Positions 34,601-46,600 of a stretch of 64,000 nt of DNA are shown piece by piece. This stretch comes from Macrostomum hystrix (taxonomy: Eukaryota > Platyhelminthes > Macrostomidae): contig CATNEN010000039.1 of NCBI GenBank assembly GCA_950097015.1, positions 6,092,501 through 6,156,500 of the forward strand, given 5' to 3'. Position 1 is the stretch's first letter, and each line of letters starts with the position of its first letter. The position numbers and the translations under genes were made by a program. The notes below the pieces were generated by a model. That model ran no database searches. It had not been told where the DNA came from and was given only the letters and a program-made list of their open reading frames with translations.

Positions 34601-37600
34601 ATCCCGATTCTTGGAATCCCGATTCTTGGAATCCCGATTCTTGGTATCCCGATTCTTGGAATCCCGATTCTTGGAATCCCGATTCTTGGAATCCCGATTC
34701 TTGGAATCCCGATTATTCAAATCCCGATTCTTCCAATCCCGATTCTTGGTATCCCGATTCTTGGAATCTCGATTCTTGGAATCCCGATTCTTCCAATCCC
34801 GATTCTTGGAATCCCGATTCTTGGAACCCCGATTCTTGGAATCCCGATTATTGGAACCCCGATTCTTGGAATCCCGATTATTGGAATCATGATTCATGGA
34901 ATCCCGATTCTTGGAATTCTTGGAATCCCGATTCTTGGAATTCTTGAAATCCCGATTCTTGGAATCCCGATTATTCAAATCCCGATTCTTCCAATCCCGA
35001 TTCTTGGAATCCCGATTCTTGGTATCCCGATTCTTGGAATCTAGATTCTTGGAATCCCGGTTCTTGGACTCCCGATTATTCAAATCCCGATTCTTCCAAT
35101 CCCGATTCTTGGAATCCCGATTCTTCTAATCCCGATTCTTGGAATCCCGATTCTTGGAATCCCGATTCTAGGAATCCCGATTCTTGGAATCCCGATTCTT
35201 GGAATCCCGATTCTTGGAATCCCGATTCTTGGAATCCCGATTCTTGGAATCCCGATTCTTGGAATCCCGATTCTTGGAATCCCGATTCTTGGAATCCCGA
35301 TTCTTGGAACCCCGATTCTTGGAATCCCGATTCTTGGTATCCCGATTCTTGGAATCCTGATTATTGGAATCCCGATTCTTGGAATCCCGATTCTTGGAAT
35401 CCCGATTCTTGGAATCCCGATTCTTGGAATCCCGATTCTTGGAACCCCGATTCTTGGAATCCCGATTCTTGGAATCCCGATTCTTGGAATCCCGATTCTT
35501 GGAACCCTGATTCTTGGAATCCCGATTCTTGAAATCCCGATTCTTGGAACCCCGATTCTTGGAATCCCGATTCTTGGAATCCCGATTCTTCCAATCCCGA
35601 TTCTTGGAATCCCGATTCTTGGAACCCCGATTCTTGGAATCCCGATTCTTGGAATCCCGATTATTGGAACCCCGATTCTTGGAATCCCGATTATTGGAAT
35701 CATGATTCATGGAATCCCGATTCTTGGAATTCTTGGAATCCCGATTCTTGGAATTCTTGAAATCCCGATTCTTGGAATCCCGATTATTCAAATCCCGATT
35801 CTTCCAATCCCGATTCTTGGAATCCCGATTCTTGGTATCCCGATTCTTGGAATCTCGATTCTTGGTATCCCGATTCTTGGAATCCCGGTTCTTGGACTCC
35901 CGATTATTCAAATCCCGATTCTTCCAATCCCGATTCTTGGAATCCCGATTCTTCCAATCCCGATTCTTGGAATCCCGATTCTTGGAATCCCGATTCTTGG
36001 AATCCCGATTCTTGGAATCCCGATTCTTGGAATCCCTATTCTTGGAATCCCGATTCTTGGAATCCTGATTCTTGGAATCCCGATTCTTGGAATCCCGATT
36101 CTTGGAATCCCGATTCTTGGAATCCCGATTATTCAAATCCCGATTCTTGGAATCCCGATTCTTGGAATCCCGATTCTTGGAATCCCGATTCTTGGAATCC
36201 CGATTCTTGGAATCCCGACTCTTGGAATCCCGATTCTTGGAATCCTGATTCCTGGAATCCTGATTCTTCAAATCCCGATTCTTGGAATCCCGATTCTTGG
36301 AATCCCGATTCTTGGAATCCCGATTCTTGGAATCCCGATTCTTGGAATCCCGACTCTTGGAATCCCGATTCTTGGAATCCTGATTCCTGGAATCCTGATT
36401 CTTGGAATCCCGATTCTTGGAATCCCGATTCTTGGAATCCCGATTCTTGGTATCCCGATTCTTGGAATCCCGATTCTTGGAATCCCGATTCTTGGAATCC
36501 CGATTCTTGGAATCCCGATTATTCAAATCCCGATTCTTCCAATCCCGATTCTTGGTATCCCGATTCTTGGAATCTCGATTCTTGGAATCCCGATTCTTCC
36601 AATCCCGATTCTTGGAATCCCGATTCTTGGAACCCCGATTCTTGGAATCCCGATTATTGGAACCCCGATTCTTGGAATCCCGATTATTGGAATCATGATT
36701 CATGGAATCCCGATTCTTGGAATTCTTGGAATCCCGATTCTTGGAATTCTTGAAATCCCGATTCTTGGAATCCCGATTATTCAAATCCCGATTCTTCCAA
36801 TCCCGATTCTTGGAATCCCGATTCTTGGTATCCCGATTCTTGGAATATAGATTCTTGGAATCCCGGTTCTTGGACTCCCGATTATTCAAATCCCGATTCT
36901 TCCAATCCCGATTCTTGGAATCCCGATTCTTCTAATCCCGATTCTTGGAATCCCGATTCTTGGAATCCCGATTCTAGGAATCCCGATTCTTGGAATCCCG
37001 ATTCTTGGAATCCCGATTCTTGGAATCCCGATTCTTGGAATCCCGATTCTTGGAATCCCGATTCTTGGAATCCCGATTCTTGGAATCCCGATTCTTGGAA
37101 TCCCGATTCTTGGAACCCCGATTCTTGGAATCCCGATTCTTGGTATCCCGATTCTTGGAATCCTGATTATTGGAATCCCGATTCTTGGAATCCCGATTCT
37201 TGGAATCCCGATTCTTGGAATCCCGATTCTTGGAATCCCGATTCTTGGAACCCCGATTCTTGGAATCCCGATTCTTGGAATCCCGATTCTTGGAATCCCG
37301 ATTCTTGGAACCCTGATTCTTGGAATCCCGATTCTTGAAATCCCGATTCTTGGAACCCCGATTCTTGGAATCCCGATTCTTGGAATCCCGATTCTTCCAA
37401 TCCCGATTCTTGGAATCCCGATTCTTGGAACCCCGATTCTTGGAATCCCGATTCTTGGAATCCCGATTATTGGAACCCCGATTCTTGGAATCCCGATTAT
37501 TGGAATCATGATTCATGGAATCCCGATTCTTGGAATTCTTGGAATCCCGATTCTTGGAATTCTTGAAATCCCGATTCTTGGAATCCCGATTATTCAAATC

Positions 37601-40600
37601 CCGATTCTTCCAATCCCGATTCTTGGAATCCCGATTCTTGGTATCCCGATTCTTGGAATCTCGATTCTTGGTATCCCGATTCTTGGAATCTCGATTCTTG
37701 GAATCCCGGTTCTTGGACTCCCGATTATTCAAATGCCGATTCTTCCAATCCCGATTCTTGGAATCCCGATTCTTCCAATCCCGATTCTTGGAATCCCGAT
37801 TCTTGGAATCCCGATTCTTGGAATCCCGATTCTTGGAATCCCGATTCTTGGAATCCCGATTCTTGGAATCCCGATTCTTGGAATCCCGATTCTTGGAATC
37901 CTGATTCTTGGAATCCCGATTCTTGGAACCCCGATTCTTGGAATCCCGATTCTTGGAATCCCGATTCTTGGAACCCCGATTCTTGGAATCCCGATTATTG
38001 GAATCCCGATTCTTGGAACCCCGATTCTTGGAATCCCGATTCTTGGAATCCCGATTCTTGGAATCCCGATTCTTGGAATCCCGATTCTTGGAATCCTGAT
38101 TCTTGGAATCCCGATTCTTGGAATCCCGATTCTTGGAATCCCGATTCTTGGTATCCCGATTCTTGGAATCCCGATTCTTGGAATCCCGATTCTTGGAATC
38201 CCGATTCTTGGAATCCCGATTATTCAAATCCCGATTCTTGGAATCCCGATTCTTGGAATCCCGATTCTTGGAATCTCGATTTTTGGAATCCCGATTCTTG
38301 GAATCCCGATTCTTCCAATCCCGATTCTTGGAATCCCGATTATTGGAATCATGATTCATGGAATCCCGATTCTTGGAATTCTTGGAATCCCGATTCTTGG
38401 AATTCTTGAAATCCCGATTCTTGGAATCCCGATTATTCAAATCCCGATTCTTCCAATCCCGATTCTTGGAATCCCGATTCTTGGTATCCCGATTCTTGGA
38501 ATCTCGATTCTTGGTATCCCGATTCTTGGAATCTCGATTCTTGGAATCCCGGTTCTTGGACTCCCGATTATTCAAATCCCGATTCTTCCAATCCCGATTC
38601 TTGGAATCCCGATTCTTCCAATCCCGATTCTTGGAATCCCGATTCTTGGAATCCCGATTCTTGGAATCCCGATTCTTGGAATCCCGATTCTTGGAATCCC
38701 GATTCTTGGAATCCCGATTCTTGGAATCCCGATTCTTGGAATCCTGATTCTTGGAATCCCGATTCTTGGAACCCCGATTCTTGGAATCCCGATTCTTGGA
38801 ATCCCGATTCTTGGAACCCCGATTCTTGGAATCCCGATTATTGGAATCCCGATTCTTGGAACCCCGATTCTTGGAATCCCGATTCTTGGAATCCCGATTC
38901 TTGGAATCCCGATTCTTGGAATCCCGATTCTTGGAATCCTGATTCTTGGAATCCCGATTCTTGGAATCCCGATTCTTGGAATCCCGATTCTTGGTATCCC
39001 GATTCTTGGAATCCCGATTCTTGGAATCCCGATTCTTGGAATCCCGATTCTTGGAATCCCGATTATTCAAATCCCGATTCTTGGAATCCCGATTCTTGGA
39101 ATCCCGATTCTTGGAATCTCGATTTTTGGAATCCCGATTCTTGGAATCCCGATTCTTCCAATCCCGATTCTTGGAATCCCGATTCTTGGAACCCCGATTC
39201 TTGGAATCCCGATTCTTGGAATCCCGATTATTGGAACCCCGATTCTTGGAATCCCGATTATTGGAATCATGATTCATGGAATCCCGATTCTTGGAATTCT
39301 TGGAATCCCGATTCTTGGAATTCTTGAAATCCCGATTCTTGGAATCCCGATTATTCAAATCCCGATTCTTCCAATCCCGATTCTTGGAATCCCGATTCTT
39401 GGTATCCCGATTCTTGGAATCCCGATTCTTGGAATCCCGGTTCTTGGACTCCCGATTATTCAAATCCCGATTCTTCCAATCCCGATTCTTGGAATCCCGA
39501 TTCTTCTAATCCCGATTCTTGGAATCCCGATTCTTGGAATCCCGATTCTAGGAATCCCGATTCTTGGAATCCCGATTCTTGGAATCCCGATTCTTGGAAT
39601 CCCGATTATTGGAATCATGATTCTTGGAATCCCGATTCTTGGAATCTCGATTCTTGGAATCCCGGTTCTTGGAATCCCGAATATTCAAATCCCGATTCTT
39701 CCAATCCCGATTCTTGGAATCCCGATTCTTCCAATCCCGATTCTTGGAATCCCGATTCTTGGAATCCCGATTCTTGGTATCCCGATTCTTGGATTCCCGA
39801 TTCTTGGAATCCCGATTCTTGGTATCTCGATTCTTGGAATCCCGGTTCTTGGAATCCCGATTATTCAAATCCCGATTCTTCCAATCCCGATTCTTGGAAT
39901 CCCGATTCTTCCAATCCCGATTCTTGGAATCCCGATTCTTGGAATCCCGATTCTTGGAATCCCGATTCTTGGAATCCCGATTCTTGGAATCCTATGATGT
40001 GCTCATTTTCCCTCCAGTGGATATCGATCGCAAGCTATCTGAGGCATTCAGCAACCTGACCGAGATCTGGCAGTGGCTGTCAGTTACTGCTAGCTCTGGG
40101 CTGGACTCATTGGAATTTTTGTCCAATCTGCGTGCAATTCGAGGACTACACTTAGCCAGCAACGAGTCTGAGAGGTAAGTGGTTTCGGAGAATATACGTA
40201 GCACTGATATTATTGTGCGCACGATGTGTCTCGCTGACGCTTTGTAAGAGACAAAGAACATCAGAGGGACAAAAGCAAGGCTTGAATATGACTATGCGTA
40301 TAGCTACAATGCGCTACAATACAGCAATGATATTGAAGAAGCCTTTTTCGCGATACCTGCTTCATTTTCTAACAAGTAGCCACATTTGCTATGTAGCTTG
40401 TAGCGAAAGCTGAAGTCAGATAGACATGCAGTTCTTGCTAGTCCCCGAATGGCACTGCAGCCAGTTGCGATTCGGGTCCGTTCTCTGTGGTAACTTCTCT
40501 GCGGTTATGCTGTCTAGACTGCGGGCACTGCGGGTTGCTACTGCAGCCATGCAGTTTGGAGCGAGGCTCTGCAGATGGAAAGTATAGTGCTCGCATGTAA

Positions 40601-43600
40601 ATATCTGGCCGCCTGAACATTTGTCTGGGTAGGTCTGGAAAAAAATTGTTTTTTTTCTTATTTTTTCTGTGATACAATTTGTACCCCAGCAGGACTTGGT
40701 ACAGAACAAGAATTTTACTTCTCTGTTGGTCGGTGGCACAGTTTTAGCTGTGGCCCATCTAATTCCCCAAATGCACATTTCGAAAGCCTCATTTTTCACA
40801 GTTTGACAAAAAACTGCTGGGCTCTAGCTTAGTTAGGTTTCAGACTACCGTAGTGCTTCGGTGGGTTGTGGCGCTGTTGGGTTTAAGGTTTGCAGGGTTT
40901 TTGGGCTGTAGGGTTGTAGGGTTGAAGACTTGTTGTAGGGTTGTAGTATTTTAGTGTTGTAGGGTTGTTGGGCTGTAGGGCTGTAGGGTTGTAGGGTTGT
41001 AGGGTTTTAGGATTGTAGGGTTGTTGGGTTGTAGGGTTGTAGGGTTAAAGGATTGCTGGGTTTTAGGGTTGTAGGGTTGTAGTGTTATACGTTTGTACGG
41101 TTGTCGGGTTGTCGGGTTGTAGGGTTGTACGGGTGTAGGGTTGAGAGTTGTAGGGTTGTAGGGATGTAGGGTTATACGTTTGTACGGTTTTAGAGTTGTA
41201 GGGTTATTGGGATGTAGGGTTATAGGTATTGTAGGGTTGTTGGGCTGTAGGGTTGTAGGGTTGCTGGGTTGTCGGGTTGTAGGGTTGTAGGGTTGTAGGG
41301 ATCTAGGATTATAGGTATTGTTGGGGTTGTTGGGCTGTAGGATTATAGGTATTGTAGGGTTGTATGGTTTTAGGGTTGTAGGGTTGTCGTGTTGTTGGGT
41401 TGTCAGGTTGTGATGTTATATGGTTGTAGGGTTGTTGTCGAGTTGTAGGGTTGCAGGGTTGTGGTGTTATATGGTTGTAGGGTTGTTGTCGAGTTGTAAG
41501 GTTTCAGGGTTGTGGTGTTATATGGTTGTAGGGTTGTTGTCGAGTTGTAGGGTTGCAGGGTTGTGGTGTTATATGGTTGTAGGGTTGTTGTCGAGTTGTA
41601 GGGTTGCAGGGTTGTGGTGTTATATGGTTGTAGGGTTCATACTTCCGTATCAAAGCCTTTGGATGCTCTGCGCAAAAGCTGCGGCTGTGCTACTGACTAC
41701 AATAATTATGAATTAGTAGCAGGCGGGCACTCACACATCCTTTGTTGATAGTCGACCCGCAGCCAGCGAGGATGGGCGATTCTGCCCATTCCACTGGCTC
41801 CTGAATACACACGCACACAGACACTTTACACAGGTTAAGGGGGCACAAACACGTTTTAATTGTCTGGCAGTGCATCTCTCACCGTGCCTTTGGGGTTGTC
41901 AAAAAGATGCTGGGCTCTAGCTTAGTTAGGTTTCAGGATTCCGGATTCGAGCTCAGGAAGCTTCTTGCGGGAGGCAAACGTGTTAGACCGCTCTGCCACT
42001 CTGCTAGACCATTCAGCTATGAATGTTGTGAAACGGCCTCACAAACCCATTCCCTTCCTCAACGGCAGGCCAGCACTAGAGGTGACGCACACGGACTTCC
42101 TGCAGGAACTCTGGCAGCCTCGGCCATCTCTGTTCATCCAGCCGGCTGCTGTTGTGCGCATCCGCTCTAACAGGCGACTCTGCCGCGATCAAGTCGACGC
42201 CTTCCTGCGCTCCCTCGATAGCGCCTCGTTGAGAGTCGACGTCGGTGACAATGGTGACAGGGCGCACTGCTACAGCAGCAGGTTCAAGGCCAGCATCGCG
42301 ATGGAGGCGCCCGACTCGCTGCTGCTGGAGTGGCCGCGACTTCCACAGGAGGCCGTTGAACGGTGCCTGGTCGGCTATAGCGTGTACTACCGCCGACTGC
42401 CGCCTGGCCAGCAGTCGACAAGATTCGCCGATCCATCGACCTGCGCCATTCTGGCCTGGCGTCGACTCGACTTGCCGCCGGCTTGCGCCAACGACTACGC
42501 TCCTGCCATCAAGGGCGACGCTGTCACCGGTGGCAGCATAGCAACAGCTGCCGGGTGCTATCTGGCGATTGAAGACGACTTCGATGACAACCTCAACGGG
42601 TCGACAAAGTCAAAGACAACCTGCCTTGGCGATTGTGACATTGCTGAGGGCCGCAGGTCACCGTGTGCTGTACAGCTGCCCGGTCTGCTGGCCGACAGCC
42701 GGTACGCCATCTTCGTCATGCCGCGCATTATCCATCTAACAGATTGTCGCGAAAAATTTGGCACCCGCAGCGATTTAGTCTATGGCCAAACTTTGCCAAC
42801 CAATCCGAGCAAGCCGCGGCGACTGCGACTAGAAGAGAATGTGCTGAAGTGGCAGCCGCCCGCCAGACCGAATGGCAATGTGACGGAATACCTGCTCTAT
42901 GCCAGAAACCTGAGCTTGGCTGCAAAAGCCTGCGAAATGACGCCTGAAACTGACGATGACGACACTGAGCAGGATCATGCGCAGGTCTTGATTGACGACA
43001 GCGCCATCGCCGCCGCATTGTCGTGCAGCCTGGCCTCCGCTGATGCGGCTGAACATTTTGCCACCCTGAGGCGCATGCAGCTGGACGCCGGGCTGCTGGA
43101 GCTGACGTCTTTGTCCTGGAGGTGCCGAAATATTTTATATATGGAATTCAGAGATTTTTCTATTAGGGAATCTCAATCTGGGTTTGGGGGAATCCTGGGT
43201 TTCCCAATCTGGGTTTGGGGGAATCCTGGGGTTTCCCAATCTGGGTTTGGGGGAATCCTGGGGTTTCTTAATCTGGGAGATTATTTGAGTTTCGTATCTG
43301 CATAATTCTGGAGTTTCCCAATCAGGGGAATCTTGGGGTTTCCCAATCTGGGGAATCCTGGGATTTCCTAAATGTGTGGAAACCCATAGGGCGCCTAATC
43401 TGAGGGAATCAAGATTTTTCTTTAATTGAGTACGTGGAGACACTAACAGGTGAAGAAACGGTATCAATGAGCACAATTAGTTTAAAATCATGCATACAAA
43501 GACCAGGAATTATCTTTAAACCTGAAGGCGCGAGATATTCTCGGAGGCAGCCTACGCGCAGACAATGAATTCGTACAATTGCACTGACTGCAGCAATCTC

Positions 43601-46600
43601 ACAGAGCTCTACGACATTATCAGCAGGTGAGAGGTACAACACAGACCATTCTCTCATTGTGACTGAGGGGTCTAAAAATTGCCCCAAAAAATATCCCCAC
43701 TTCGCTTGCCAGCAGCCAGCGGGAGCCTGAGAGGGCTGCCAAGCCGACTAACTGCTCTGAATGGCTGCGGCTGTCGGCTCGCCTGCCGCAGCTGCAGGCC
43801 TACCCAACTCCTCTGGCGTCCGTGTCTGCGGCTAAGGAATCTAGAGAACTCGCCATGATGCTTAACAATAGCCTGGGCCTGCACCATTTCTCAGTCTATG
43901 AGCTGCGGGTGAGTGGCCAGCTTATGAGCTTGAGCACCCTATCATCAATGTGAGCACACTATCATCAATGTGAGCACTCTATCATCAATGTGAGCACACT
44001 ATCATCAATGTGAGCACTCTATCATCAATGTGAGCACTCTATCATCAATGTGAGCACACTATCATCAATGTGAGCACACTATCATCAATGTGAGCACACT
44101 ATCATCAATGTGAGCACACTATCATCAATGTGAGCACACTATCATCAATGTGAGCACACTATCATCAATGTGAGCACACTATCATCAATGTGAGCACTCT
44201 ATCATCAATGTGAGCACACTATCATCAATGTGAGCACACTATCATCAATGTGAGCACACTATCATCAATGTGAGCACACTATCATCAATGTGAGCACACT
44301 ATCATAGTTTGAGATTGTAGAAGAAAGATAAACAAACTACACTACTTGTTGCTAAGGCATATGTAGCCAATCATTTCTGTTTAGTACAATACGTTAAAGA
44401 AAAAGTGTGATATCCCTTCAAGAACGATACAAGCGTCAGACGTCATTTTACAAGTTGAAGGTTTTTGAAGCACCTCATTAACTGTCAATGCTTTTAGTAG
44501 ATTTTGAAAGAAACAGCTGAAAACAGAAACAGAAGAATCGGAAGCTTAAAAAGCTGCATATTCAAAATGAGGCTTTTCACATTTGCGATGCCTCAACAAA
44601 GCGACGAACACGTCGTAGAGATGCTTTTGAGTCGTTTGAAGATCGTTTGAGTCGTTAGAAAAGCGTTTGAGTCGTTTTAAGAGCGTTTACGTCCTTAGAA
44701 AGCGTTTGAGTCGTCAGAGAAGTGTTTGAGTCGCTAGAGTATCGTTTGAGGCGCTAGAGTATCGTTTGAGTCGCTAGAGTATCGTTTGAGTCACTAGAGT
44801 ATCGTTTGAGTCGCTAGAGTATCGTTTGAGTCACTAGAGTATCGTTTGAGTCGCTAGAGTATCGTTTGAGTCGCTAGAGTATCGTTTGAGTCGCTAGAGT
44901 ATCGTTTGAGTCACTAGAGAAGCGTGCTTTCATCTCTAGCTGTCTGTTGGGTCGATGTAAGTCGCCAGCCAAGCCAATACCCGCAGCTGGTGGCATGCCA
45001 GGCCCTGTACAGACATCCGCGTCGAAGCCGGCCCGTGCGATTCTGCTCCCGCTCCGCCAGCCTCTGCTACAGGACGCCGCCGAACCCGCTGGCTGACTCT
45101 GTGCCCGATGGCTCGCTGCGTGCTGTCGCTGGCGACGACGGAAGCGACATCACGGTCGCCTGGGCTGAGCCACCTTCGCCCAACGGCCTCCTGCTGCGCT
45201 TTGAGGTACAACTATAGATTTCCTGAATGTGTTGAAAATCCCGAGTATATGTTGAACATCTCGAATGTGTGTCGAACACACCGACCACTTGCCTTAACGT
45301 CCACGTTCAGATCTCAGCCACCATAGTCGGCGAAGAGGTCGGCCGTCGTCGCCAGTTCGTGCGGGTCGACTATTCGGATTGGCGGCAACCGGGCACTGCC
45401 ATCGACCGGCAGCAGAAGCCGATGGGCAACCTGACGGTCAGGGGTCTCAGTCCCGGCATGAGCTACCTCGTGCAGGTCCGCGCCATCAGTCAATCTGGTG
45501 CTGGTCCCTGGACCCCACCGTTGAAAATCACGATGCCAGATCCTCAAGGCAAACGGCGTCGCATTGGGCACAGGCTTGCCGTCCTCGTCATTTTGGTCGG
45601 CGTCGCTGCGGCGTTTCTCCTAGTCCTGGCCGCCATCAGCCTTCTGCTGCGCTGGCGACGTCGGCAACGCTTCGGGCGGCACGAGATGCCCAGGCGCAAT
45701 CTGCGCATCTTCTGGGATCAGCCGCCGCTCGGCTCCGGCTCTTACGGCCGCGTCTACCTCGGCCAGGTGGTCCCAGCCGGCGGCGGCCGCGATGCATCTT
45801 CCGCCGATTGCGTGGCTGTCAAGACCACTGTCGACGAATTCGACAACATCGACAGGAGTGGGGGCGGACACAGTCGACGCCTACTTGCTGAGGCTTCGTG
45901 CTTGAAGCGCCTGGGCGATCACAACTGCAGGCATGTTGTGCGCCTGGTTGGTGTCGTGTCGATCAGTCGGCCGCGCCTTCTGGTCCTTCAACTGGCAGAG
46001 CGCGGCGACCTGCGCCAGCACCTGCGCACTCACGGCTGCGGCGGCATCGGCGCTGTTCGCGGCAATCGAACTAACGCCAGCGGCAGTAACATCAGCGGCA
46101 GCGGCAGCAGCGGCTGCGTCGGCGGCAGCAGTCGCAATAGCAGCGGCTTCGGCAGCGGTGGCGACGGAGTCAGCTGTGCAAGGGCGCTGCTCTGGTCGGC
46201 CCAGATAGCCGATGGTATGGCCTTCTTGCACCAGCGCGGCCTGCTGCACTGCGACCTGGCGGCTCGGAACTGCCTGCTGGACGAGAGGCTCAACGTCCTT
46301 GTTGCTGGTGAGTTGTCCAGATCGAATTGGACAGTTTCTTGGAATTCCGCCTATTCTGGATGGGCAGAGTATATCAAGCCTGTCGACTATCCGGGAATGT
46401 GTCGACTATCCCGGAGTGTGTCGTCTATCCCGGAGTGTGTCGTCTATCCCGGAGTGTCGTCTATCCCGGAGTGTGTCGTCTATCCCGGAGTGTGTCGTCT
46501 ATCCCGGAGTGTGTCGTCTATCCCGGAGTGTGTCGAAAATCGCGGAGTGTTACGACGATCCCGGAATGTGTCGACTTAGCCAGATTGTTGGATATCCTAA

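Noticed and set aside
29168-35044. 1958-codon open frame of repeated GIPIL
   Set aside because: It arises because the 15-bp unit is a multiple of three and lacks stops in several frames on both strands. It lies between receptor exons and has no start context or codon evidence.
40213-40413. 66-codon plus frame after receptor exon 4
   Set aside because: It follows a strong GTAAGT donor and has no similarity. Exons 4 and 5 already join in phase.
44938-44986. Beginning receptor exon 7 at the CTCTAG acceptor (44934-44939)
   Set aside because: It would break the phase 0 needed from exon 6. The CCCGCAG acceptor gives an in-frame join that matches insulin receptors.
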